Positions 22,414-35,330 are shown, counted from the first letter of the stretch. The stretch: DNA of 64,000 bases from Amorphophallus konjac (GCA_022559845.1 CM040117.1:11928856-11992855), one strand, 5' to 3'. Notes: generated from the letters alone by a model not told the origin. A program made the numbers and translations.

Positions 22414-24764
22414 TGTTGGATTTTTGTGACTTCCCTAGTGTTTTGATGATGAGCATCACTATGTTAAATATTGTCTTCCTTAATCTGATATCTTGAGTAA
22501 TGTTATGCATTTGAAATTTCCATGATTAACAGGAAAACTGCCATGAGATAATACCTTGCATGTCCGTACTGATCCCTCCACACTTCGTGTTGTCCTTTTG
22601 TACGTCGTGTTGTTCCAACTATGTTTGTTGGTTGTCTTCGTGTCGTTATTTGTTCCATCGCGTGCTGTACACTGCAGTACCTCGTGCTGCTTTCTGTGCC
22701 ACCTCGTGTCGCTCCATCTGTGTCACCCCTATGTCTTCGAGTCTTATGTTCTGGCCAAGTCTATACAGCCTCATCTTTATCTTCGTTCCAAGCCATAGTC
22801 TACACATTGTCTTAGCGTCATGCATCAGTCTTCAAAGTCCATACAAATGCACTGTAGCATGTTCGAAGCTAAGTCCATACACTGGTTTAAGTTTCCAAGT
22901 CTATTCTTTGGCCGCTGAACTTTGAAGTCTATACATTGGTCTTCACTTCAAGTATGTACAGCCATTGTCTTGCCAAAGTATACGTTGAACCCTCAAGTCT
23001 GTACAGACTTTGCCTTGTTCAAGTCTGTACATCGTCCAGTTCTTTGGCAAGTCTATACCTTGTGAAAGTCCATACATTCGATTGCGTTGCCTTGAAGCCG
23101 TTCCAAGTCTATACATCCAGTTGAACGCAAAGTCTTCACATCGCCTCACATCATATGAAGGCTGTACGTTGCAAGTGTCTTTCTTGCTTTGTGACCACAC
23201 TTCGTGTCAGTTTCTGTGTTCGTCTTCGAGTTGGTTTCAGTCCGTGTCGTTTCGTGTCGTCCTCGACTTCGAGTCGTTCGTTAGTTCGAGCAATCTTGTA
23301 TTCGAGTCGTGTTTTATGTCTTCGTGTTATCTTCTGTGTTTGTGTCTTAATGATTGTTTTTATGTCTTCGTGTTGCTTCTTTCTATCCTCGTCCAGGTTT
23401 CCTCTGATCGCGTGTCTTACTACCATTTTTATTCCGTGTTATTTTCCTTCTCACCTCGTGCTGTTCTCATCTGACTTCGTGTCGTTTCCTTTGTAGTGTT
23501 AGCTTTATTAGTGAGTATCTCGTGTCGTTCTCTTTTTACCTCGTGCTGTTTTCTTCTGACCTCGTGTCATTCTCTCTTTATAACGTACTGTAGTAATCTT
23601 GTGTATCTCGTGTCGTTCTCAGAATAGTGCATTTCGTATTCCTACCACATACCTCATGCAGTTTTAGTTTTTGTAGCCCTGAGTTTTAATGTTCTTAATT
23701 TCTTTGCAGGAGAAAAGAAAAAACAAAAAGAAGAAGGTGGTCCGAGGAAGAACATTCACCGGTGTCTGGGCTGCACGTGATCCGATACTAAAGGAACCAA
23801 TGCTATAAGGGCACGTGGCAAGAAGGTTCTGGATCGAGCGCGGGAAGCACACGCCTTACATGCACCCTCCTGATCGCTTATAAATGTACTGCCTCATCAT
23901 CTACGAAAGCAGGGCTCCGAGGTTACAGTGAAGAAATTTGAGTGAGAGCAGAAGAGAAAGAGCCTCCCTGAGAAACTAGAGTGTTCCAGTTGAGAGAGAA
24001 GAGAGAGCAGAAGAGTGATCAGAAGATGGGTATTGACTTACGGATCAAATCCGAAGTCTGCTGCTCAGTTTGAGCTACATTGTTTCCAGTTTCTGAGTTT
24101 TGGATTCCTTCTTTCTTGTTTTCATTTTTATCTATTTTTCTTTCTTGATTGAGAGTTCTCTGTGTTTCCTCCTGGTGTTCAGGGGAAGAGAGAGACGTGT
24201 TCTCTCTGGTTCACTTGCAACAGAGGTTGCAGTATTGTTCCCTCTCGAAGAAGAGGTGTTCCCTCTAGGCTTCAGAGGAAGAGAGACCTTGGTCTCTGGT
24301 TCTAGTGACTGCAGATCACTAGTGTTCCCTCCGGTTGGAGGAAGAGGAACGTGTTTCCTAGTTTCTAGGGACTTGGCGTCCTTAGGGTTCCCTCCGGGTG
24401 TGGAGGAAGAGGGGAGGGTGTTCCCCTGTGAAGCTGTGAATCAGCCGTTGTTGCAGACTGAGTCTGCTTTGCTAGCAGGTGCTAGTGGAAGCCTCACTTC
24501 GATTTGAAGTGAGGGGTGGACGTAGGCAGACTGAAGGTCTGACCGAACCACCTTAAAAACCTCTGAGTACTCGTGCGATTATCTGTGGTGATTGTGTGGT
24601 GTGCCTTCTATCCACTCGAGCTATTGTCCGCACTACGTGTTTGTGGGTTCAACTCCGAGATTGCTTGTTTTAAGTGAATCATTCTTCAGTAATTTTTTAA
24701 TCGGTTGAAAACAGTGATCTATTCATCCCCTCCCCTTCTAGATCACTTCATATTTCTTGTATCA
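22414..24764 (+). repeat. Element B 3' LTR
   Basis: A 2351-bp copy of 13153-15502, ending GTATCA and followed by CTGAG. Differences from the 5' LTR are scattered single bases and a few one-to-four-base indels, for example near 22981 and 23248. Confidence 0.95.
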
Positions 24765-24769
24765 CTGAG

Positions 24770-25362
24770 AACATGTAGATCTTGCACTAATCAAAGACAT
24801 AACTTTGTCATTCTTTAATCAATGCAATTGAAACGAACAAACACCACACTTGCAGATGTTTCAAAGGCTTTCAATTCAATTACTACAAAATCTCATATCT
24901 CATAAATGGTTTCAGTTAAGCACACATGAGTTGCATGTTCAGTCCAAAAGTTCAGAATCAAAGCACACTTACCATTGAGGCATGATTTTGTATGAGTGAA
25001 AGGAAGATGATGATCCTTTCAACAAACACAGACAATGAAATGGAAATGATTTTACACAATGCCATGCAACCAACTCAATATCAATGAATACTCAATGAGT
25101 CCACACTAGTATGGGCAAAAAGAACTAGAGCATTAGTCTCAACATTCCTACACTAAAACATGCATGAAAGCGTATACATTCTCTCCCTGTAGCAGTACCT
25201 ACAAAGCAAGATATCAACATGTGAGTTCGTTTATCATGAAGACGTTCTCCACTAATCAAGCACACAATATTTCCACTAATCAAGCACACAATATTTCACA
25301 TAATATATTATGATCATCAAAATCATTATCAAAGACAAAGAGGGAGAGACACGAACCCAACA
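24770..25362 (-). repeat. Element A 5' LTR, remaining part
   Basis: Resumes after the CTGAG duplication at AACATGTAGAT, parallel to 5955-6547, and ends CCCAACA. It is followed by the CCCGC duplication of A and then by the RT/RNase H of F. Confidence 0.93.
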
Positions 25363-26096
25363 CCCGCAACTGAGAAACTTGTGCTAGCGTTTGTAACCTC
25401 GGCCAAGCACCTCCGGCACTACTTCCCAGGGCACTCCATCATGGATCGTGGTATTGACCAATGAGCCCCTGAAGAGGATCCTTGCTCAGCCTGAAGCTTC
25501 GGGTCACCTCGTCAAGTGGGCCACAATGCTCGGGGATTACGATATCTCCTATCGCCCCCGCTCGGCCATCAAAGGGAAGGCACTTGTGAACTTCATCACG
25601 GAGAGCACTGTCCCGACCGAGAAAGTCCATCCGCTGACGCCCGATCCTACCTGGGATCTTTTCATCGACGGATCCTCGAACTCGGCCGGTAGCGGCGCCG
25701 GCGTTCTTCTCCAATCCCCAGAAGGAGCAGAACTACAATATGCCCAGAAGTTCAACTTCCCAGCATCCAACAACGTCTTCGAATATGAAGCTCTTATCTC
25801 GGGAGCCAGGATGGCACGACGATTGGGAGCCGAACGAGTCACGATCCATACGGATTCCCAGCTAGTCGCTAGCCTGGTCAGCGGTGATTATGAAGCTCGG
25901 GAGGCACCAATGATTAACTACCTTCAACTAGTAAAGGAGATAGCCCTACCATTCGAGAGTTTTCAGGTCATCCGGATAGCTCGGGAAGAAAACTCCTGGG
26001 CGGACGCCCTCTCTCGGTTGGCCTCCTCTATATGCCCGGAAGGTACCCGATCGGTCCTCCTCGAAGAGCTAGAACGATCGAGTATAGAAACCGAAA
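25363..26096 (+). pseudogene. Element F: RT-connection, RNase H end and aRNH
   Basis: Continues the F polyprotein exactly where A cut it (QYPA then TEKLVLAFVTSAKHLRHYF). A one-base insertion near 25441-25447 shifts the frame before VLTNEPLKRILAQPEASG. From 25448 the frame is open and runs through the connection (YDISYRPRSAIKGKALVNFI) into a second, archaeal-type RNase H: LFIDGSSNSAGSGAG, FEYEALISGARMA, IHTDSQLVASLVSGDYEA and NSWADALSRLAS, with the catalytic Asp, Glu and Asp residues visible. Two RNase H domains define the Tat lineage. The frame is cut by element C at CGAAA (26092-26096), so the apparent tail beyond 26096 is LTR sequence of C. Confidence 0.92.
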
Positions 26097-26356
26097 TGCT
26101 GGGACATCGAAGCAAGATCACTAAGTTTTTTATTCATATTTATATCCTTGAGTTAATTGGGTTTGCAATTGTATGGCAATTATAAGCCAATGGGTTAGTC
26201 ATTAGGAATTAGTGGGTTTCTTTGCAAAAAGGCCGCGTAGGTTTGGCAGGACCCCTACCCTCTCTCCCATTGGGTCACCTAGACTCTCTAGGGCCCATGT
26301 GGGGCTGGTCCATGGTCCAAGGGGAAATATTGACTAGCCCCTCTTGTTGACTCCAA
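26097..26356 (+). repeat. Element C 5' LTR, first part
   Basis: Parallel to 42519-42776 of the 3' LTR; cut by element D after TCCAA (26352-26356). Confidence 0.9.
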
Positions 26357-28070
26357 TGTTAAGTAGTGGTCAGCGGATCTAGAGGGGAGGGGTGAATAGA
26401 TCTGCCCCTCTTCTCGCAATACAACCCTCTATATAGCTAGATAAAATAAATTGCAGCTGAAAATAACTAGCTTATCGAAGAACACTATAATTCGCTTGAC
26501 AAGATGAGCAAGTAATATATTGATTCGAACCTAAGCATGCATCTAGAATGAAACAATCACACAAGCAAACCACAACACACAAGATTTTAAGGTGGTTCGG
26601 ACTGAATCTCCAGTCCTATGTCCACCCCTCACCAAATCCGGTGAGGCTCCACTAGTGCCTCGCACTGAACTGCAAATCAGAAAGATCACTGATTGCCTTC
26701 CTACTAACCACCGGTAGGGATGTCAACACCGCAGATCGGACAACTTCCGATTGCCTTCCTACTAACCACCGGTAGGGACGATCTTCAGTTTCAATCATTT
26801 GTATGAAATGAAAAAGAACAAACATGAAAACACTCAATCATCAAACAAGATAGAGAATATGATCAAAGTAGAAAGATCTTGTCTGAGTTACAGGAGCTTG
26901 AATCTGATGCTTCGATGGTGTCTTCTTCCTTGAGAGATGATCTTCCTTGAATCTCTTCTAGTTGATGAGGAAGACTATGGATGTAGCTTGGATCTTCCTT
27001 TTGATCTTCTTGAGTTGATGAAGAGTTTGATGCAGTTTAGATCACCCTTAAGAGCCTTGATTGCTTCTTGCTTCCTTGGAGGTTGAGATAGCTTCAGATC
27101 TAGGCTTGAATCCCTTGGAATGGATGAAGAACTCCAGCCTGAAACACTGTTCACGGAGGTGCTACAGTACCCGTGATTCTCCTCCTCTAGCCTCCCTTGA
27201 TATCTCTTGTTCTAATTGAAGCATTAGGGTTTCTAACCCCTCAAGTGTTGGTTTTATAGACTTTGAATGGTCCTTGGACATCCCCCAGACCAGATCCACA
27301 ATTCATGGGAGATTAGGTGAGTTTTGATTAAACAAATCCAAGGAAAGTGGCTGGCCTTGAGGTGTAAATCGAAGTCAAACATGGCTGCATCGGGGCTGGC
27401 GGTTGACCTGTGGCTTCTGGCGGTCGACCTCTACTGAGAAACACTGTAGACGGATGTTCCCTGGGATTTTCGGTCGACCGCTACTGGGTTGGCGGTCGAC
27501 CGCCACTGAGAGAGATGTAAATTGGGGGTTGCTGACTGGGGCGGTCGACCGCCCCTGTGCTGGCGGTCGACCTCCCCTGTGCTGGCGGTCGACCGCCAAC
27601 TGGGTAGACCCCGGTTCATCCCGGGTCGGTCCGTTAACCGCTTTAGCTCCGTTGCTTGAGTCCTTTAGCAGCCCGTTCATATCTGTGGCATCTCCCTTGA
27701 TAGTCTAAAAGGTATCAACTGAGTCTCTGGCCTTGGATTCTCTTGGCTGTACTTCTTTGTGCATTGACCTTGGATGTGTGACGAGCCGAATATCACGTGT
27801 CGACTTTTGCTTGTGTTCGCATCCTTGCTTGGGCGCGATCAATGAGCTTTCACTTTTGCCATCCTCACTGAATGCCTTGTCCATTCACTGGCATATCTAT
27901 CATGAACAGAACATCACTTATGTTAGTCACATGAGAGTGGAAACAACAATGACCAATAGTGTTTAGCCATTATCAAAACCCAGAATACCACAGAACTCAT
28001 ATGACCATAGGATGATGTCGAATGACCCCAGTGACCATAGGATAACTCAAATGACCACATGGGCACAACA
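26357..28070 (-). repeat. Element D 3' LTR
   Basis: A 1714-bp LTR with a minus-strand TATA box (TATAAAACC) at about 27250-27258 and a cluster of CGGTCGACCG palindromes at 27400-27600, starting about 140 bp upstream of the TATA box in element orientation. It also contains a tandem pair of the CTTCCTACTAACCACCGGTAGGGA segment near 26696 and 26754. Confidence 0.9.
27400..27600. repeat. CGGTCGACCG palindrome cluster in D 3' LTR
   Basis: Seven variants of GGCGGTCGACCGCC at about 27399, 27419, 27470, 27491, 27541, 27562 and 27585, often in pairs about 20 bp apart separated by words like CTACTGGGTT or CCTGTGCT. The 5' LTR copy (38355-38535) has one unit fewer and more mismatches. Confidence 0.85.
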
Positions 28071-30008
28071 TTCTCCCCCTTTTTGATGATGGCAACACTG
28101 TGAGTCATTATGTGGCAGTAATATCAAGAATGACAAAAGGTATAGCAAATGCAACATATGCAACTCAAGATCCATGATAATGAGAATATGGGAATGCAGA
28201 CATGAATGCGAATATGAATGTGATGTAATTATGCAAACCCTATCACATACACATATGAAGACTCCCTCATCACTCATACACAAAAGCGCACAAAGGTTTC
28301 TCCCCCGTACACAATTCACTCATCCCCCAATGACAACTCACAAAGCAAGGGATGACTCACAACAAAACATTCTCTCCCCTTTCACAACGCGATAACGTAA
28401 AACTCTTACAAAGGACTCACACAAAGAATTCTCCCCCTTTGACAACAGTAAAAAGGGAGGGATAAGGTAGAGAAGGGGACTAATGTCTGAGAGACCAGAG
28501 CTGAATGAGAGTGGAGAGCAAGCCATTATATGTAAACCTGAAACATACCGTGAGCAACATAGATGGTTCAAAGCTAATGAAATCCGAGATCATCAATAGA
28601 GTTCCAAAAGCAGCTACATCCAAGATTTAATAGAAATGAACCAAAAATGCATATCATGGCGGTGTGTAACCTTCCCTTGTCTTATATATCCATATTGAAT
28701 AACTACAAAGAGAATAACACAAAAGCACGTATTGAGGCTAAACAAGCAAGACTAAAGCATGGAATTTTATGATTGTAGCAACTTCGATTGGCAGTATCTT
28801 TTGCATTTGAAGGCACATGACTCATTTTTTACGAGCAATCAACTCTAGTACATGCCTCCAAGCCGTAAGAATACACGTTGTTTAGACACCATTATTCTTA
28901 GGTATTTGGTAAGACTAACTGTCATGCTTCAGGATGAACAGAGATAGCAATGTCACGTCATGACATATCCTGTCTCAATTCGTTGATGAGAGGATATATT
29001 TCTCAGCAATTATGCCATTGCTCTGCCTAGAGTCCAAAAGTATTAAGACAGAGATAATAGGGGCACATCATGACATATCATTCGTCACTTGATTTGATGA
29101 CGTGACATATTTCTCCGTGCAACAATATCATTGCTCTGTCAAATTGATTTTCAAGAATTCCAGCTCATCAAGATGTTTAAAAACAATACTAAGCCTGAGT
29201 GTATCACCAAGATTGTTATGAGGTTTGAATTTTCAGATTTCAGGGTAGTCATTCAAGACATTACATGCAATCTTTAGTTAAAGTCTATTAAAACCACAGA
29301 ACATTGATGATTTCAAACAAAGTATATCAGAACTACAAGGAAATCATTAAATCTGAACCATTTTCATTGAATAGACAATCATCAGTTCATATAATAGAAA
29401 GCTCTCACACCATATGTTTGTCAGTCTCATGATCTCATATTCAGACTATAAGCCATGGAAGCACAATAAATTAAGAAAAGTATCAAGACTCCCCCTAAGG
29501 ATATGCAATGAATGCACTCAAAGAGTTATGTGTGCAAGCAAGTGTAATGATAACTGTCAAGAGGAGAATGACCTGAAACATGCAGGGGTTGACATGAATT
29601 TGGCAGACATGAGATGCATGAACCAACACATGGTTGTACACTTATTAAATGCAACAGAATGAAGATGAAACATATGCATGAATACTGCACAAGGATAACT
29701 CCCCCTTTCTATATGGCCTATATGCGACATTGACACATGGTACTTGGCGGAGGTGAAACCTCACGCATATTGAGTGCTTCTAGGCAAGCATAACCTGCCT
29801 TTCCATACATCAACATTTAATATACTATGGCCATGCAAGAAGGATGCTACACAAACCATGCAATACATTATGAATATGAATTTAATTTTATTATGCATCA
29901 TGACATGCAATGCTACATCATATGCAAAATGACATATTTGACATATAAACAATGCATGAACACACCAATCTACACAAACACACAACTAAATTGAACATGA
30001 TCGTCATT
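28071..30008 (-). other. Element D 3' noncoding region
   Basis: About 1.9 kb from the polypurine tract (28071-28085, minus strand CAAAAAGGGGGAGAA) to the pol stop. No coding frame is recognised. Repeated CTCCCCC words (near 28300, 28430, 29490, 29700) are extra purine tracts on the minus strand. Two copies of the shared Sirevirus module are visible: TCATGACATATC at about 28958 and 29068, and ATTGCTCTG at about 29017 and 29131. Confidence 0.75.
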
Positions 30009-33000
30009 TCAATTTTTAGTGGCCTGAGGTCTGCAGAGACCAAGCTCCCTTCTGAGTGTTGAAAACCTGTCATTACACAAGGGCTTGGTGAAAATATCAG
30101 CAATTTGATTTAGAGTATTAACAAAATGTAGTTCAAAATTTTTCTTACCGACCTCATCTCTAATGAAGTGATGCCTAATCTCAATATGCTTAGTCCTAGA
30201 GTGCTGGACTGGATTTTTTGCAAGGTTGATAGCACTAGTGTTATCACACAGAATCGGGACACAACCAAGATCCAGTAGGTAGTCTTGGAGTTGGTGTTTA
30301 ATCCACAACACTTGGGTGCCACAGCTCCCCGCAGCAACATATTCTGCCTCCGCGGTTGAGAGGGCAACCGAGTGTTGTTTCTTGGAAGCCCAAGAAACTA
30401 AACACCCGCCTAGAAACTGGTAATAGCCACTAGTGCTCTTACGATCCAGCTTGCATCCAGCGTAGTCCGCATCAGAATAAGATATAAGAGATAAATCACA
30501 TGATGACGGATACCACAATTCCAAATCTTGAGTGCCGGCAAGATATCGAAGGATACGTTTGATGGCAGTCAAATGGGATTCTCTAGGACTATCTTGAAAT
30601 CTAGCACAAAGGCATACACTAAACTGGATATCTGGTCGGGATGCAGTCAAATAAAGCAAAGAACCAATCATACCTCTATAGACCTTTGCATCCACCAATT
30701 TACCATTTTTATCCGAATCCAGTGAAGTTGAGGTGCTTATAGGAGTTGCAATGATTTTACTGTTTACCATGTCAAATCTTTTCAGCAGCTCCTTGATGTA
30801 TTTCGCTTGCCTTATGAAGCAACCATCATGTCCTTGGTTGACCTGCAAACCGAGAAAGAATTGGAGTTCTCCCATTAGGCTCATCTCAAATTCGCTAGTC
30901 ATGAGGTTAGCAAATTCCTCACACATTTCAGATTTAGTAGAACCAAACATAATATCATCAACATAAATTTGAACAATCAAGATGTTCTTACCTTGCTTCT
31001 TGGTGAAAAGTGTTTGATCTATCTTACCTCGTGTGTACCATTTTTTAATGAGGAACGAGCTTAGTCTCTCATACCAAGCTCTTGGTGCTTGCTTAAGTCC
31101 ATAAAGTGCCCTATCTAACTAGTATACAAAATTTGCATGGTTAGAATTCTCAAAGCCAGGGGGCTGCTCAACATAGACTTCTTCTTTGATCAAGTCATTC
31201 AAGAAAGCATTTTTTACATCTATTTGATACAATTTTATTCTAAGGGAGCATGCAAAGGTAAGTAGAATTCTGATGGCTTCGAGTCTAGCAACTGGGGCAT
31301 AAGATTCATCAAAGTCTACCCCAAACTCCTGATTGTACCCTTGAGCCACCAATCTAGCCTTGTTTCTTATTATCTTGCCATCCTCACTTAGTTTGTTCCT
31401 AAAAACCCACTTAGTGCCTATGACAGATTGTGATGAAGGTCTAGGAACAAGATGCCAAACTTTGTTTCTCTCAAACTGGTTTAACTCGTCTTGCATTGAA
31501 TTTATCCAGTTTTCATCTTTTAATGCTTCATCAATGTTTTTGGGTTCAAGTTGAGAGACAAGAGCAAGTTGATCTAATTCTTCCATAATTCTAAAATGTG
31601 ACCTTGTTCTAGGTGGGTCATTCAAACTACCAATGATATTTTCTAAAGGATGATCCTTAAGAATTCTTATGTTTGTAGCATCATTACTTTCTACTGGAGC
31701 TTGATTCCTTGCATTGCTTGATTCATCTTGGTCAACATCTTCTTGTATTTCTTTTTGTGGAGAATCACTCTTGTCCTTCATGCTTAGGAATTCCCCATCT
31801 TCATCATTTTTTCTGCAAGAGTTATCATTGTTAGAATCATCATGACATTCATCAAAGGAAACATGGGGTGATTCTTCCACAGTTTGACTCTTGATATTGT
31901 AAATTCTATAAGCCCTAGATCTATCAGAATATCCAAGGAATATACCTTCATCGCTCTTGGGCTCAAATTTATCTAAGTCTCTTTTGTCATTGTTGTGAAT
32001 GAAGTATTTTGATCCAAACACTTTCATATGTGAGAGAGATGGCTTTTTACCTTTCAGCAACTCATAAGGAGTCTTTTTGGTGTGTGACCTTACCATAGAG
32101 CGGTTGATAATGTAACATGCTGAGTTTACCGCTTCAGCCCAAAACCTCCTTGGAAGTTACCATTCAGCAAGCATGGTTCTTTCCATCTCTACAAGTGTTC
32201 GGTTTCTCCTTTCAACTACACTATTTTGCTCCGGCGTTCTTGGTGAAGAAAATCGATGTGAAATTCCCTCAGCCCTGCAAAGATTATAGAAGTCAGCATT
32301 TTCAAATTCACCACCATGATCAGATTGAATCTTGGAAATTTTAAACTCACCGTCCTGCTTTATTTTCATGTAGAGTGCTTGAAACTCATCAAAAGTATCA
32401 TTTTTATGTGTGAGAAAGAAAACCTATGTGAACCTAGAAAAATCATCCACCAAGACACATCCATATTTTCTACCACTTAAGCTAGCAGTTCTGGTTGGGC
32501 CAAACAGGTCCATATGAATTAGCTCGAGTGGTTTGGATGATGTATTTTCAGATCTTCCTTTGAAAGATTTTCTTGTTTGTTTACCTAGGGCACATGCATC
32601 ACACAATTTATTTTCTTATTTAAATGATAATTCAGGCAACCCTTTCACCATTGAATGCTTTAACAATTTATGTAAGACATTGTAGCTAGCACGTCCTAGT
32701 CTACGATGCCATAACCAAGCAATTTCCGATTTTGGTGCAGCAAGACAAAGGTTTAAATAAGTATGATCATCTAAGTCAATCATGTAAACATTGTTGACTC
32801 TCTTACCAGAAAAGTTTACCTTGTCAGATTTTGGTTCAAAGATTTTACATTCATGGGAATCAAACAACACTTTGTGACCTTTATCACACAATTGACTTAT
32901 ACTAAGCAAGTTATATTTAAATCCTTCAACTAACAACACATTTCCAATAGAGTTGAAGAGATTCTTACCTACATTACATGTTCCAATGATTTTTCCCTTG

Positions 33001-33143
33001 TTGTTCCCTCCAAATGTGACGTATCCTCCTTCCTTTTCCTCCAAGAGATAAAATTTTGATTTGTCTCCAGTCATGTGTCTTGAACAGCTGCTATCAAGGT
33101 ACCACATGTTATGCATGGCTGCAAGACATTCCTGCACAAGCAA
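30009..33143 (-). pseudogene. Element D: Sirevirus pol, many stops
   Basis: Read from 33143 down. Protease: DSSCSRHMTGD, with Ser in place of the Gly of the usual DSG. Integrase: zinc-binding WHRRLGRASY to CDACALGKQ, then MDLFGPT and [29 protein letters not shown] and the intact active site YVDD near 30957-30968. RNase [31 protein letters not shown] and [19 protein letters not shown], ending with LCRPQATKN at 30009. In-frame stops are at about 32610, 32423, 32156 and 31118; several fall where relatives have Trp or Arg. The order and motifs match pol of B, so the two are related Sireviruses of clearly different families. Inactive. Confidence 0.93.
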
Positions 33144-33308
33144 TTAAGCAATGGTGTTTGGAACCCAACCAAATTTGGGTCCCATCAAACTTTTCAAATT
33201 TTCAAAACATGAAACCATTTCTTTTGGAATCCAAACCTTCTTAACATTCATGTTTTATTTGCTTAGAGCAGGAATTTGATTTTTCTTTTCAATCTTGACA
33301 TTTATTTT

Positions 33309-35317
33309 CTATTTGGAGGCTCTTGGTTGGAGTTTGTGGAAGTTTGATGAATTTTGCTTCTTAAGGCATTGAGGTGGTTGGTTGGTTTTGGGTTGAAAAT
33401 GATTATTTTGCCACCTATGGGATTGATGCACACAGAAGTCACAATTGCCCCAAGAATATGATGGTGTTGGCCTATATGAATGTGCAATCCAGTTTTGGTG
33501 ATATCTAGAAGGTTGAGCAGGCGATGGCCAAGGACGTGTTGACCTATGCTTCGGGGAAGGTTGACTTTTCTTAGGCTTTTGAGCAAACTTTTTGGGAATT
33601 TCAGTTACTACCTCTTCAATCTTTTCTTTTCCTTTGGATGTTATTTTTGAGGTTGAAGCATCAGACGAGGAAATAAATGTGACTTTTTTTAGCCCAAATG
33701 GCCTTTTGTTTGTTGGATCAAAACCCAACCCATCTTTGTTGTGGTTCATTCTAGTTCCTAGCAATGCATCTAAGTTTTTTCTTCCATCCACAAACTTTTC
33801 TAAAGATTGTTGTTTATCCTTCAACTCTTTTTGTAGGTTTTCAATATTCTGAAGAAGTTGAATGTTGACTTGTTTGACAGCTTCGTACTTCTCATTACTC
33901 AATTTGCTGTTCTTTTCATAGCTTTGCATTTTTAGCTTGATGCTATCAATCTCATTTCTCAAATTTTTATTTTCAATTTCCAAGTCAGCCATTTCTTTTC
34001 TTCCCTCTTCCAAATCCTCAATCATTTTCTTAAGATCCTCAATTTCAGTTTCAAGTGAAGCATTCTTGATATTTATTTCATGATCATGCACAAATGAGTT
34101 AATTTTCTTTTTCAATGATTTAATATCCTTTTTGTACATTTCATATTTTTCATGAGTTGTATATATGCTTCCTCCCAATCATCAATTGTATAATCTTCAA
34201 ATGGAGAATTTACCTCAGTTTCTTCATCACCTTTGGCAATAAGGCAGAGATCTTCTTTTTCTTTATCTGAGGAGCTAGTTCCATCATCACTTTCCTCTTC
34301 ATCGCTCCATGTGGACACCATGGCTTTGTTCTTCTTCTTGCCCTTCCATTTGTCGGCTTTTCTGATTTTGTCGGGACAATCATTCTTGAAATGTCCTGGT
34401 TTATTGCAAGAATAGCAAATGATTTTATCAGATTTTTTAGAGTTTTCAGAATTAGATTTGAAACCATTTCTTACCTTTGACCTTCCTCTCATGAAGCTCT
34501 TACCTTCCTTTCTCATGAATTTTCTTAACTTACGTGTGAGCATGACTACGTCATCCTGCTCTCACTCACTTTCCGAATCCTCACCTTCATCAGAAGAGCC
34601 TTGACCGCTTGGTCCTGCTTTAAGAGCTAGGGGCTTTTTCTTAGGCACCTCAGTCTCTTTGTTCTTAAGGTTGATCTCATAGGTCATTAATGACCCAATG
34701 AGTTCATCTACCTTGGTAGTTGCGAGATCTCTCGATTCTTCAACCACAGTAGCCTTTGTGTGCCATGCGGAAGTCAATGATCTGAGAATCTTTCATACAA
34801 TTTCCTGTTCTGAGTATTTTTTTCCCAAATCAGTTAGACTATTAGTAAGCACAGTTAACCGAGCATACATATTCTGAATTGACTCATATGGCTTCATGCG
34901 GAACATTTCATATTCAGAAACTAAAATGTTGGCTTTTGTTTCTCGTACCTGAGAGGTTCCTTCGTAGATTACCTCTAACTTATCCCACATTAGTTTTGTA
35001 GATGCGCAGGTAGCCACTATTGAGAATTCAACTAGATGGAGTGAGCATTGCATGATGTGTTTAGCACTCCAGTTGAAAGTGGATTGCCTTATTTGTTCTT
35101 TGGTCCACAAGTCCTCATCATCCGACAGCTCATACGGACCTTTGTTAATCACTCACCAAAGTTTGTAATCTTGGGCGCGAATGAACACCTGCATACGATG
35201 TTTCAAATAGGGATAATTAGCTCCAGTAAAATAAGGAGGCCTATTCACAGAATGTCCTTCAGGTAGAAAACCTTTGGACGCTGATCCACCAATTCCCTCA
35301 AGGTCGTTGGACCCCAT
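33309..35317 (-). pseudogene. Element D: Sirevirus gag, several stops
   Basis: The ATG at 35317 begins MGSNDLEGIGG shortly after the primer site and matches the gag of B in order: an aromatic-rich start, KLWxVINKGPYELSDDEDLWT, MWDKLEVIYEGTSQVR and MYARLTVLTNSL. A CCHC knuckle, CYSCNKPGHFKNDC, lies at about 34417-34376, followed by WSDEEE and DYTIDDWEEAY, both also in B. Stops occur near 35155, 34793 and 34562, and the frame shifts near 34150 before a long Lys/Glu coiled coil. The tail is rich in Ser, Pro, Asn and Gln and ends LQPRASK at 33309. Stops at Arg- or Trp-type positions fit C-to-T decay. Confidence 0.9.
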
Positions 35318-35330
35318 AATGAGAGATTAG

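Larger units (their letters stand above)
13153..24764 (+). mobile_element. Element B: nearly intact Copia Sirevirus
   Basis: An 11.6-kb plus-strand element with CTGAG target duplication (13148-13152, 24765-24769). LTRs are 13153-15502 and 22414-24764, TGTTGG to GTATCA. The primer site is at 15505-15516 and the polypurine tract at 22400-22413. The order gag, protease, integrase, RT, RNase H places it in Copia; long LTRs, long gag with coiled coil, long 3' noncoding region and repeated AGGGGGAG tracts place it in the Sireviruses. Only one internal stop and one one-base deletion are seen. By eye the LTRs differ at roughly twenty sites in 2350 bp, mostly transitions, so it is the youngest insertion here with two comparable LTRs. 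Confidence 0.96.
3705..25362 (-). mobile_element. Element A: gag-only Sirevirus-like Copia, split by B
   Basis: A complete LTR retrotransposon on the minus strand, flanked by a perfect CCCGC target duplication (3700-3704, 25363-25367). LTRs begin TGTTGG and end CCAACA. The 3' LTR is 3705-6547; the 5' LTR is 10925-13152 plus 24770-25362, interrupted by B. The primer site (complement of initiator-Met tRNA) is at 10909-10922 and the polypurine tract at 6548-6561. The interior is only 4.4 kb: a Sirevirus-type gag followed by about 2.7 kb of noncoding DNA, with no protease, integrase or RT. It must have moved, if it did, with enzymes supplied by a relative. LTR copies differ by several percent by eye, so it is clearly older than B. 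Confidence 0.93.

Noticed and set aside
25448..26185. Single 245-codon protein
   Set aside because: Only up to 26096 is F coding sequence; the last 30 codons are LTR of C.
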